In this document: in pieces, positions 7,919 to 15,553 of the stretch
Layout of the letters: the number at the start of each line of letters is the position of its first letter
Numbering within the stretch: position 1 is the first letter of the stretch
NCBI GenBank assembly: GCA_024682835.1
Contig: JAIKYU010000074.1
Span: forward strand, 1 to 36,019
Length of the DNA stretch: 36,019 nt
From: Lachnospiraceae bacterium
GTDB lineage: Bacteria; Bacillota; Clostridia; Lachnospirales; Lachnospiraceae
Reading direction: 5' to 3'
The notes under the pieces: generated by a model
What the model saw: only the letters and a program-made list of their open reading frames with translations
What the model was told of the DNA's origin: nothing
Database searches by the model: none
Made by a program: the position numbers and the translations under genes

Positions 7919-7977
7919 GGTCACTCCTTTCCTGCGGTCGCTTCGCGTGAAAAATCACAAACTCTGCAGCGCTTTCC

Positions 7978-8859
7978 CTACTCCTGTGTCTGCCCGTACA
8001 GAATCCGCGCCATTTCCGAATCCTTGTCCAGAATAATCGTTTTGTTGCCGCCCTTCATCGATTCGCGAAGCGCATCGAGAGAGCGGATAAAATTGTAGAA
8101 ATTTGCCTTGTCCTCGGTATTGTAGGCCTTCTGCAAAGTCTGCATGTAGGACGCTTCGCCCTCCGCGGCAAGCACGGCCGCCTGCTTCTCGGCCTCCGCC
8201 TGCATGATGGTGACCTGTCTGTCGGTCTCGTTGCGGATCTTCTGAGCCTCCGCCTCGCCCTCCGCGCGATAGGACGCCGCGATATTCTGCCGCTCGGAAA
8301 TCATGCGCTCGTACACCGCCGACCGGTTGTCATCCGGCAGATCCAGCGCCTTGATCTGTGCCTGCACAATCTCGATTCCGTAGGAAGCGATATCCTCCGC
8401 CGCGTCAGCGGTGATGAGCTCCGTCAGCTTCTCCCCCCGGGCTTCGATCACCTCATCCTGGGACATGGAAGAAATCACATTCTTGGTCGCGTTGTAAACG
8501 GCCGCCTCAATGCGCTCCTGCGCACGTGCATCGATGGCATTGAGCGTCTGGATATAATGGACCGCATCCGTTACCCGCCACAGCACATAGGTGTCCGTGA
8601 TCATCGATTTTTTATCCCGCGTGATCACGTCGGAGGAAGGAATGTCATAGAGCACCGTCGCGGCGCTGATGGCCTGCGTCGACTGGATAAAGGGGACCTT
8701 TACCTTGAGTCCCGGCTGCGTCTCCACCGCAATCACCTTGCCGAACTGACGCACGGCGACAAACTGCTTCTGCGTCACCGTATAGAGGGTGTTGGACAGA
8801 ACGATGAAGGCCGCAAGCAAAAGGATTATTAAAATAACGCGTGATACTGTTTTTTTCAT
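7978..8859 (-). CDS. hflC: HflC-like SPFH/prohibitin membrane protein
   Basis: A 293-residue band-7 protein. One N-terminal transmembrane segment (about residues 7-27) is followed by the SPFH domain and a long Ala/Glu/Arg-rich helix (about 190-245) that drives ring assembly. Family-typical sequences include YTVTQKQFVAVRQFGK and DIPSSDVITRDKKSM. In other bacteria HflC pairs with HflK in a membrane cage that surrounds and modulates the FtsH protease. Here its start codon overlaps the hflK stop by four bases (ATGA), so the two are translationally coupled. FtsH itself is encoded in a separate block at 20811-22661. Confidence 0.93.
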   Translation of the reverse strand: MKKTVSRVILIILLLAAFIVLSNTLYTVTQKQFVAVRQFGKVIAVETQPGLKVKVPFIQSTQAISAATVLYDIPSSDVITRDKKSMITDTYVLWRVTDAVHYIQTLNAIDARAQERIEAAVYNATKNVISSMSQDEVIEARGEKLTELITADAAEDIASYGIEIVQAQIKALDLPDDNRSAVYERMISERQNIAASYRAEGEAEAQKIRNETDRQVTIMQAEAEKQAAVLAAEGEASYMQTLQKAYNTEDKANFYNFIRSLDALRESMKGGNKTIILDKDSEMARILYGQTQE

Positions 8860-10007
8860 CTCTCCGCCTCCGTTTCCGCAGCATCACTGCCCGTCGCCAC
8901 GGTTGACTCCGCAGCTGTGCCGTCCGAATAGAAGCTTTCAATCGGAAGCAGCTCCTGGGTGTTGCCGTCGGTGATGATGACCTTCAGTCCCGGCAGCACA
9001 TCCTCCATCGCTTCGTAGAACATCCTCTGCTTGGTGATCAGCGGATATTTCTGGTATTCCTGATACATCTGCGAAAACCGCTCGACCTGACCCTCTGCCT
9101 CGGCGATACGCGCGGCCTTGTCCGCCTCCGCCTGCTGTGTGATCTTGTCCGCATTGGCCTCCGCCCTGGGGATCTGCTCATTCTGATACTTTTTGGCGTT
9201 GTTGACCGCGGTCTCCTTGCCCTGCTTGGCGGTTTCCACCTCCTTAAAGGCCTGAACAATTTCCGGTGTGGGCGGCTCCGCATCCTGTACGGAAACATTG
9301 ACCGCCATCAGGCCGACCTCCTTGTCCGCAAGCTCCGCCTGAAGCTTTTCCTTCACCTCCGCCTGGATCTGTCCCTTGGCGGTCGTGATGACCTCGTCCA
9401 CGGGGTAATTGATCACGGTGGAACGGATGCAGGCCAGTGCCATATTCTTCATGGTGTTTTCCGGATCCTGCGTGTTGTAAAGGTAAGCAACCGGATCGCT
9501 CACCTTGTATTCCAGGTAAAAGTCGATGTCGACGAAATTGAAATCGGAGGTAATCATGATCCCCTCCTCCTCCACGGTGATATTCTGACCGCCGTCCACC
9601 AAGTAGCCGATGCCGATGCCATGGGTTGTCATATCAACCTTGTGAACCCGCTGCAGCAGCGGAATCTTGAAATAAAGTCCCGCTGTATCCGTCCGGACGA
9701 TCCGGCCGAACATCGTAAGCACCGCCTGCTCCTGTTCCCCGACATTGTAAAAAGCCGCTGAACCCAGAAAAATCACAAGAACGACAAGAAGGATACCGAG
9801 GATGACGCGAAGCACGCCCTTTCCCGATCCCGATGGCTGACGCTGATACACGTCCCCGTTTTCGTCTGTTTTGGTAAATGGATTTGTAAAGCCCTGTCCG
9901 TTCATACGCATCTCCTTCGTCCGTTCCTTCATGCTGCCAAGCCATCTGCCGATCCGCTCTCTGTTCAGGATCACAATCACCAGCAGGAATATGAGAATTT
10001 CAAACAT
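8856..10007 (-). CDS. hflK: HflK-like SPFH/prohibitin membrane protein
   Basis: A 383-residue HflK family protein, partner of HflC in a membrane ring that regulates FtsH. The SPFH domain follows a transmembrane helix at about residues 68-90, and a helical Glu/Ala-rich region (about 240-320) ends in an Asp/Ser-rich tail. From the 10007 start the protein also carries an additional hydrophobic N terminus (EILIFLLVIVIL) followed by a basic amphipathic stretch. A second in-frame ATG at 9905 has a better GAAGGAG ribosome binding site and would yield the canonical single-pass protein of 349 residues. Both starts are plausible. It begins 11 bases after the carboxypeptidase gene and is co-transcribed with it. 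Confidence 0.92.
   Translation of the reverse strand: MFEILIFLLVIVILNRERIGRWLGSMKERTKEMRMNGQGFTNPFTKTDENGDVYQRQPSGSGKGVLRVILGILLVVLVIFLGSAAFYNVGEQEQAVLTMFGRIVRTDTAGLYFKIPLLQRVHKVDMTTHGIGIGYLVDGGQNITVEEEGIMITSDFNFVDIDFYLEYKVSDPVAYLYNTQDPENTMKNMALACIRSTVINYPVDEVITTAKGQIQAEVKEKLQAELADKEVGLMAVNVSVQDAEPPTPEIVQAFKEVETAKQGKETAVNNAKKYQNEQIPRAEANADKITQQAEADKAARIAEAEGQVERFSQMYQEYQKYPLITKQRMFYEAMEDVLPGLKVIITDGNTQELLPIESFYSDGTAAESTVATGSDAAETEAER
9912..9918 (-). promoter_or_regulatory. Internal ribosome binding site within hflK
   Basis: On the minus strand GAAGGAG lies six bases before an in-frame ATG at 9905. It is a stronger match than the GGGGG run before the 10007 start and may produce the shorter, canonical HflK. 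Confidence 0.5.
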
Positions 10008-10018
10008 TTCGCCCCCGT

Positions 10019-11782
10019 TTAGTTGGTGTACAGATCATAGATTCCGACATGGTCATAGATCGCGCGCCAGGAGCTCCAGGCGTTGCCGGTCACGCAAAGA
10101 TAGCGGCCTCCGTCATTGGAGATCTGATAGCTTGCCGCGCAGCAGCCTGACTGATCCACAAAACCGGTCTTGGCACAGATCACCTCGCCGTGCGTATCCT
10201 TGTCCTCGATCCGGCGCAGGAACCAGTTGGACAGCTCGATTCCCTCCGGTTTCGCATCCGTCGGCGCGGTGGTATAGGTGTGCGCGGAGAGAACCTCTCT
10301 GCAGAGCTGGTTTTCCACAGCAGCCTTCAGGATCATGGCCATATCCTTCATGGTGCAATGGTTATCCGGATCATAAATACCGACGGGATTGGTGAAATGT
10401 GCTGTTTCCGAGATACCAAGCTCCGCTGCCTTGTCATTCATCATCGTGACAAAGGCCGCCTCGGAGCCGGCGATGTGATCGGCCAACAGAAGTGCCGCGT
10501 CTGCGCCGGACGGCAGGATCGTGCCGTAGAGCAGGTCCTTTACCGGAATGACATCGCCCACCTGATAGCCGACAGCGGAAAGATCCTTTCGGTAAACCAG
10601 ATCACCCACCTCCTGGGTCATCACGACCGTTTCATCGGGATCCTTAAGGTGTTCCGCCGCGACAAGCAGGGTCAGAATCTTGGTCATGGAGGCCGGAGAG
10701 GTGATGGCATCCGCCTCCCGTTCGGCAATGATTTCACCGGTTGCCGCATTGATCAGCACCGCGTAAGACGATTGAATCTCTTCGTCGGTGATCTGTTCGG
10801 TTTGATCTGTCCATTTCGGCGTGTATCCTTCGAAAAATGCCGCCTTTTCCTCCGAGGGCGCCAGGTATACGGACTCCGGCTCCTCCGGCTGCGGTTCCTC
10901 CTCTTCAGAGGCGTTTTCGTCGTTCCAGATGATCGCCTGTTCGCCGGCAAGCTCCTCCAGATCGTCAGCGCCGCCGCCCTGCTTGGCGCCGTCACTGTGC
11001 TCGGTGGTCTGCGGCCTGCGGCTTTTCCGGATACCTGCGATTCCGAAAACCACACCGGTAATCAGCAGCACCGCCAAAGCGAGTACCGCTGCCCGGCGAA
11101 TCATGATGCGGATGCGGCGGCTTCGCCGGCTCCTTCTCACGGGGCGACGGTACTCCCCATAATCCTCTGACAGCGTCAGTTGATCGCCGGCATCTTCCTC
11201 TTCGTCAACTTCGTAAAATTCGTCGCTGTCCTCCCCGTCATATTCTTCGAAGGGTTCCTGTCTGCGGCCGTACACGCCGATCGTTCTGCGGAAAGGACGG
11301 TCAGCCCGTTCCTCGTACGCTTCCTGTTCATCGCTCTCTTCGTAGGCATCGTCCTCTTCCGGCCGACGGCGGTACGGAGCCCGGTACCACCCCTCCTCAT
11401 AGACCTGCCTGCGGGGCCGCCCGTACTGCTCATCCTCTTCACGGGTCTGCCTGCGGGGTCTGCCGTACTGCTCGTCCTCGTCATAGACCTGCCTGCGGGG
11501 TCTCGCGTACTGCTCATCCTCCTCATGGGTCTGTCTGCGGTGTCTGCCGTACTGCTCGTCCTCGTCATAGGTCTGCCTGCGGGGCTCTTCGGGCGCAGCA
11601 TCACGGCCGGGCCGTCTGCCTCTTGCCTGTGAAGGAGCGTCCTCCGAGGGGTTGGCATCGTACCCGGTCATAAACGACTCGTAGAGCTGTGCCTCCAGAT
11701 CCGCGATATATTCTTTTCGTCTCCTCCGGTTGCTGAAAACCTGTTCGGCTTCGCCCGGATCGAGATCACGAAATCCCTTCAT
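10019..11782 (-). CDS. D-alanyl-D-alanine carboxypeptidase (peptidase S11) with repetitive cytoplasmic tail
   Basis: A 587-residue penicillin-binding protein that should trim the terminal D-Ala from peptidoglycan stem peptides outside the membrane. The catalytic half (about residues 325-587) has S365-M-T-K368 (SxxK) and K538-T-G (KTG). The SxN motif reads S425-G-A, followed by DAA, a variant I believe also occurs in other clostridial S11 enzymes, so activity is still likely. A single transmembrane helix lies at about 228-250. The ~225 residues before it are unusual: highly charged, Arg/Asp/Glu/Tyr-rich, with five 14-residue repeats at about 68-137. No signal peptide is present, so this is a type II membrane protein. 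It heads the operon with hflK, hflC and the HerA-like gene and has its own promoter. Confidence 0.92.
   Translation of the reverse strand: MKGFRDLDPGEAEQVFSNRRRRKEYIADLEAQLYESFMTGYDANPSEDAPSQARGRRPGRDAAPEEPRRQTYDEDEQYGRHRRQTHEEDEQYARPRRQVYDEDEQYGRPRRQTREEDEQYGRPRRQVYEEGWYRAPYRRRPEEDDAYEESDEQEAYEERADRPFRRTIGVYGRRQEPFEEYDGEDSDEFYEVDEEEDAGDQLTLSEDYGEYRRPVRRSRRSRRIRIMIRRAAVLALAVLLITGVVFGIAGIRKSRRPQTTEHSDGAKQGGGADDLEELAGEQAIIWNDENASEEEEPQPEEPESVYLAPSEEKAAFFEGYTPKWTDQTEQITDEEIQSSYAVLINAATGEIIAEREADAITSPASMTKILTLLVAAEHLKDPDETVVMTQEVGDLVYRKDLSAVGYQVGDVIPVKDLLYGTILPSGADAALLLADHIAGSEAAFVTMMNDKAAELGISETAHFTNPVGIYDPDNHCTMKDMAMILKAAVENQLCREVLSAHTYTTAPTDAKPEGIELSNWFLRRIEDKDTHGEVICAKTGFVDQSGCCAASYQISNDGGRYLCVTGNAWSSWRAIYDHVGIYDLYTN
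11369..11581 (-). repeat. 42-bp in-frame tandem repeat in the carboxypeptidase gene
   Basis: About five copies of a 42-base unit encode variants of RRQTYDEDEQYGRP in the cytoplasmic tail of the D,D-carboxypeptidase. The copies differ slightly (ARP, GRP, GRH endings; QT or QV), and the last is degenerate. Such repeats can change copy number by slippage without breaking the frame. Confidence 0.85.
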
Positions 11783-11823
11783 ACTTGTCCTGTCATAAAA
11801 GTCAAAAAGAAACGGTATCTTTT

Positions 11824-11852
11824 ATCATAGCGCATTTGGGACTTTTTTGCAA
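11824..11852 (-). promoter_or_regulatory. Predicted promoter of the carboxypeptidase-hflKC operon
   Basis: On the minus strand TTGCAA (11847-11852) and TATGAT (11824-11829) are 17 bases apart, in the 110-base gap after larC. This would make the envelope operon transcriptionally independent of the lar genes. Confidence 0.6.
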
Positions 11853-11892
11853 CGAATCCGGGTGAAACCTTCGGCCATCCTGTCTCTGTGCG

Positions 11893-12936
11893 TCAGGACG
11901 GGTTGCCTTCAATGAGCATGACCCGAAGCAGTCCCGGGAGGGCATGCTCCCGCTTACCGGCACCCAGGCCCGTGCGAACAACCAGAAATCGCTCCGGGAG
12001 CGTTCCGGAGGTCCTGACTGCCGCAAGAAAGGCCGCACCGGTGGGTGTCACGAACTCTCCCCGCACGTTTTCGATGTGCAGCGGCAGCCGGTGGTCCGCC
12101 GCAATGTTGGTTACAGCCGGAACCGGCACCGGAAGAACGCCGTGCTGGCAGCGAACCGTCCCCGTTCCCTCCGTGACGGACTTAACAATAACATCTGATA
12201 TTTTTAAATCATCAAAGCATACCGCAATGGCGATGATGTCCACGATGGAATCAATCGCGCCGACCTCATGAAAGGCCACCTCCTCAACCGGAAGAGCGTG
12301 CGCCTTTGCTTCCGCCTGCGCAAGGATACTGAAAATCCGCTTGGCAAGCGCGCGCGCGCCATCCGTCATCTGCGTCCGGTCAAGGATATCCTCCACTTCT
12401 GCCAGATGGCGGTGCGTATGAGCATGGCCATGCCTGGGATCGTGGTTATGTGAGTGATCATGCCCGTGATCGTGCTTGTGCTTGTGATCGTGCTTATGTT
12501 CATGATCGTGTTCGTGATCATGCTCGTGCTCATATTCGTGTTCGTGATCATGCCCGTGCTCATATTCGTGCTCGTGGTCATCATGACACTTGCAGAAACA
12601 ATCGTCGTCGTGATGCTTATGCTTGTGCTTATGTTTATGTTTATGCTTATGTTTTCCGCCGTGCTCCGGCATGGTTTCCGAACCGTCCTCGTAGCTGTAG
12701 AGATACGTCATGTCATGATCGTGATTCTCATGCGCTCCGTCCAGACGGACATCAAAATCCACGCAGTCAATGCCGGATTTTTTCACGCGGCTGATAACCG
12801 TCGTAAAGCCGTCTGCCGGTACTGTCTCCAGCACCTGGTCAAGCTTTTGTCTGTCCGCGCCGAGATCCAGCAGCGCTGCGACCGTCATGTCACCGCTGAT
12901 GCCCGATGCACACTCAAAATACAATGCTCTCCCCAT
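11893..12936 (-). CDS. larC: LarC N-terminal domain protein (nickel-pincer cofactor pathway), C-terminal domain missing
   Basis: LarC inserts nickel into the pyridinium pincer nucleotide cofactor of lactate racemase-type enzymes, using CTP. This 347-residue protein starts like LarC (YFECASGISGDM), includes the internal AFHEVGAIDSIVDI motif, and ends after GLGAGKREHALPGLLRVML. In full-length LarC the protein continues into a second domain (LarC2). Here the frame stops and only 110 bases separate it from the next gene, so LarC2 is absent from this locus. Residues 69-177 are a very His-rich insert with seven K-H pairs, a CFCKC cluster and many HDH/HEH units, presumably a nickel store or chaperone. 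The start has an AAGGAGG ribosome binding site. larB lies immediately upstream. Confidence 0.88.
   Translation of the reverse strand: MGRALYFECASGISGDMTVAALLDLGADRQKLDQVLETVPADGFTTVISRVKKSGIDCVDFDVRLDGAHENHDHDMTYLYSYEDGSETMPEHGGKHKHKHKHKHKHKHHDDDCFCKCHDDHEHEYEHGHDHEHEYEHEHDHEHDHEHKHDHKHKHDHGHDHSHNHDPRHGHAHTHRHLAEVEDILDRTQMTDGARALAKRIFSILAQAEAKAHALPVEEVAFHEVGAIDSIVDIIAIAVCFDDLKISDVIVKSVTEGTGTVRCQHGVLPVPVPAVTNIAADHRLPLHIENVRGEFVTPTGAAFLAAVRTSGTLPERFLVVRTGLGAGKREHALPGLLRVMLIEGNPS
12406..12654 (-). repeat. Histidine-rich low-complexity insert in larC
   Basis: Residues 95-177 of LarC are built of alternating His codons with Lys, Asp, Glu and Tyr, producing near-repeats of CAT/CAC with AAG, GAT and GAA. 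The opposite strand reads as a falsely hydrophobic frame. Metal binding is inferred from composition. Confidence 0.85.
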
Positions 12937-12985
12937 CTGTTCCTCCTTCCGTGTCCCTCATCTGCAGCCGTCGTGTGCCCGTCTG

Positions 12986-13870
12986 TCAGTCTGTTTTTCC
13001 CTGCCCGGCCGTGGCAAGCCGGTTCACCTGCGTCGCCAGATAGCCTGCTCCGAAACCGTTATCGATATTGACCACCGCAATGCCGTTGGCGCAGGAATTG
13101 ATCATGGTCAGCAGCGCAGAGAGGCCGCCGAAGCTTGCGCCGTAGCCCACCGAAGAAGGCACCGCAATCACCGGGTTTTCCACCAGTCCGCCGAGCACAC
13201 TCGGCAGCGCCCCCTCCATGCCGGCCACCGCTATCACACAGTTGGCCTGCTGAATCTCCCGCAGTGCGGAAAAGAGTCTGTGCAGGCCGCTGACCCCCAC
13301 ATCATAAATCCGGACACACCTCGCACCGAAGTATTCGGCCGTGGCCGCTGCCTCCTCTGCCACCGGAATATCCGAGGTACCGCCCGTGCAGACGGCAATC
13401 AGACCGGTGTGCTCCTTTTCACGCTTCTCGATCTTCAGAATGCGTGACACCGCATCATACTGCAGCAGCGCATCCTTCAGGGCAACGGTTTTTCTCTGAC
13501 TGCCGATGCCGTCCGCGTTTTGGACCTCATCCGGGGTGGATCCGGCCTTGTCCGTGTCCGCAAATTCCGGTTCGGCAGAAACCGTCAGATCCTCAAACGC
13601 CGCGCGCACAAGCCCAAACTGCTCCCATGTCGCGCGGGTGCCCATCACTTCGCCGTGTTTTTCATACAGACTTCTGAAAATCCGCGCAAGATAGGTATCC
13701 GGCTTGCCGGCGCAGAAAACCACCTCCGGAAAACCCGTGCGCACGCTGCGCCAGGTATCCAGCTTGGCAAAGCCCAGCTCCTCGTATGGCTCCTGGCGGA
13801 AAAACCGCTCTGCTTCATCCACAGAGATCTCTCCGTGCTGCAGCTTTTCCAGCATCTCTCTCGTGGTCAT
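12986..13870 (-). CDS. larB: Nickel-pincer cofactor biosynthesis protein LarB
   Basis: A 294-residue LarB, the enzyme that carboxylates nicotinic acid adenine dinucleotide at the pyridinium ring, the first step of nickel-pincer nucleotide synthesis. The N-terminal ~100 residues are the LarB-specific region. The C-terminal half is related to AIR carboxylase (PurE), with the conserved stretches GMEGALPSVLGGLV, VPSSVGYG and VVNIDNGFGAGY. The ATG at 13870 is chosen because GGAGGGG precedes it; a GTG seven codons upstream lacks such a site. It lies 63 bases after the spermidine synthase-like gene and 49 bases before larC, probably in one operon. LarE and LarA are not in the window. Confidence 0.93.
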   Translation of the reverse strand: MTTREMLEKLQHGEISVDEAERFFRQEPYEELGFAKLDTWRSVRTGFPEVVFCAGKPDTYLARIFRSLYEKHGEVMGTRATWEQFGLVRAAFEDLTVSAEPEFADTDKAGSTPDEVQNADGIGSQRKTVALKDALLQYDAVSRILKIEKREKEHTGLIAVCTGGTSDIPVAEEAAATAEYFGARCVRIYDVGVSGLHRLFSALREIQQANCVIAVAGMEGALPSVLGGLVENPVIAVPSSVGYGASFGGLSALLTMINSCANGIAVVNIDNGFGAGYLATQVNRLATAGQGKTD

Positions 13871-13933
13871 CGCTTCCCCTCCGGTAAACACCTGTTGATC
13901 ACCGACTGTTACTGTTCCGTCAGCGGCCTGATC

Positions 13934-15553
13934 TCACATGGCCTTCAACAATCCCTTCAAACCCTCTTTCTTAAAGGAATCCTTGTAGATTCCGATCTCA
14001 TCCCGAATCAGGGAATCAATCACACGCATGCCCAGCAGCTCCACCGGCGCCTTGTCGTCCGTAAGCCGGTAGTCACCCCCCTCATAGGCCGTCATGCGCC
14101 CGGAAACAGCCGCCATCATCCCGGCCAGCTCCGCACGCTTCGCATCCCCGCCCACCGCAAGAGACTGCGCATGCGCCACAAGGGAATCAATCGTCTCCTG
14201 TCCGGCCGCGGCAAAAAGCTCCCGATTGGTGGAACCGCTCACATCCGCGTAGGCCACCGCCGGAAAGACGGCAGCGATCGTATCCGCCAGCTGCTCGTTG
14301 ATATTACCCTCCTCGTCGGAACGCATATTCATATTGACCACCATCACGCCGCCCGGATTCAGATGATCGCGCACCAGGGTGAAAAACTCCGTGGAACTCA
14401 TGGAAAACGGGATCGTGATATCGCGATAGGCATCCACCATAATACAGTCGTAACAGGTGTCCACCGCCTGCAGAAAAGCCCGGCCGTCATAGGTGACAAC
14501 CGGAATCTCCTCATCCAGCGCAAAATAGGTGCGGGCCAGCCGCGTGATATCTTCATCGATCTCCACACCCTCTGCCTGCACGCCGGGAAAATACTCCTTC
14601 AGCTGCGTCGCCCAGGTACCGGTTCCCATCCCCAGCACCAGTGCCGAGGGGTGCTCTTTTTCCGAAAACCCCGCCATCACGGGTGCCGCCAGCGCATAGT
14701 CATAATACATCCCCGTCAGACCGCCGCCCTTCATGCGGACCGACTGCACTCCGAACAGCACATTCGTGGACAGGATCGTCGCACGCTCCGTGTCCCGCAC
14801 CTGGAGATAATTGTATACGGATTCCCCTTCGTAGGTGAGATCACGCTCCCAGAAAGCAAAGCTGTCGGAATTGCCCAAAATACTGCACAGAACAAAAATA
14901 ACAATTGATATAATAACGCCCGTTTTCTTTCCTCCCGAAGTGAGGAAATAGACCACTGCAATGACCAGCAGGATTCCGGAAAACAGGAGAAAGGTCACCG
15001 CGGTACCCACCGCCGGAATGGTGACAAAGGTGGGGAGAAACGTGCCGAGAATACTGCCGATCGTGTTCCAGGCGCCAAGGGTGCCGACGATGCGACCGTT
15101 GTTGTCCAGGCTGTTTACGGAATATTTCACCAGAGACGGTGTGACGGTTCCCAGAAGGAAAAGCGGAAAAACGAAAATCACCATGCAGGCAAGAAACGCC
15201 GCCCAGATCAGGAAATTGGTGTTAACCGTGATGACGAGAATGCCCGTGATCGCGAGAATGATATACTTGCCCAGCAGCGGAATCGCCGCAATCCAGACGG
15301 CGGAAATCAGAATCCGCCCGTAGAGCCTTCCGGGATCGTGATCACGGTCCGCAGCGCGTCCGCCGTAGAGATTGCCCAGCGCCATGGCGATCATGATCGT
15401 GCCGATAATGATGGTCCAGACGATCTGGGAGGAAGAAAAATATGGTGCCAGAAGCCTGCTCGCACCGAGCTCAACCGCCATGACCGCCATGCCGGAAAAG
15501 AATTCCGTCAGATACAGATACCAGCGTTTATCCAGGAGAGATGATCTTGTCAT
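13934..15553 (-). CDS. Membrane-fused spermidine synthase-like protein
   Basis: A 539-residue protein with an N-terminal membrane domain of about seven or eight helices (residues ~15-235) and a C-terminal spermidine synthase/methyltransferase fold (~260-470). The nucleotide-binding glycine loop is LGMGTGTWATQL, followed by the acidic EGVEIDED strand, and a later acidic motif reads DCIMVDAYRD. The membrane part contains transporter-like signatures such as GNLYGGRAADRD. Proteins of this fused kind are widespread, but polyamine synthesis has been shown for few. The first 26 bases overlap the end of the DUF218 gene, giving tight coupling. Substrate and reaction cannot be assigned from the sequence. 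Confidence 0.88.
   Translation of the reverse strand: MTRSSLLDKRWYLYLTEFFSGMAVMAVELGASRLLAPYFSSSQIVWTIIIGTIMIAMALGNLYGGRAADRDHDPGRLYGRILISAVWIAAIPLLGKYIILAITGILVITVNTNFLIWAAFLACMVIFVFPLFLLGTVTPSLVKYSVNSLDNNGRIVGTLGAWNTIGSILGTFLPTFVTIPAVGTAVTFLLFSGILLVIAVVYFLTSGGKKTGVIISIVIFVLCSILGNSDSFAFWERDLTYEGESVYNYLQVRDTERATILSTNVLFGVQSVRMKGGGLTGMYYDYALAAPVMAGFSEKEHPSALVLGMGTGTWATQLKEYFPGVQAEGVEIDEDITRLARTYFALDEEIPVVTYDGRAFLQAVDTCYDCIMVDAYRDITIPFSMSSTEFFTLVRDHLNPGGVMVVNMNMRSDEEGNINEQLADTIAAVFPAVAYADVSGSTNRELFAAAGQETIDSLVAHAQSLAVGGDAKRAELAGMMAAVSGRMTAYEGGDYRLTDDKAPVELLGMRVIDSLIRDEIGIYKDSFKKEGLKGLLKAM

Noticed and set aside
11369..11581. CRISPR-like regular repeats
   Set aside because: The 42-bp units are contiguous, in frame and slightly different from each other; they encode a protein repeat and have no spacers.
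12454..13071. A 205-codon plus-strand frame that looks like a very hydrophobic membrane protein
   Set aside because: It is antisense to the His-rich codons of LarC; CAT/CAC codons read on the other strand as Met and Val, giving false hydrophobicity. There is no ribosome binding site.
13520..14908. A 462-codon plus-strand frame
   Set aside because: It is antisense to larB and the spermidine synthase-like gene and shows no recognisable domain.
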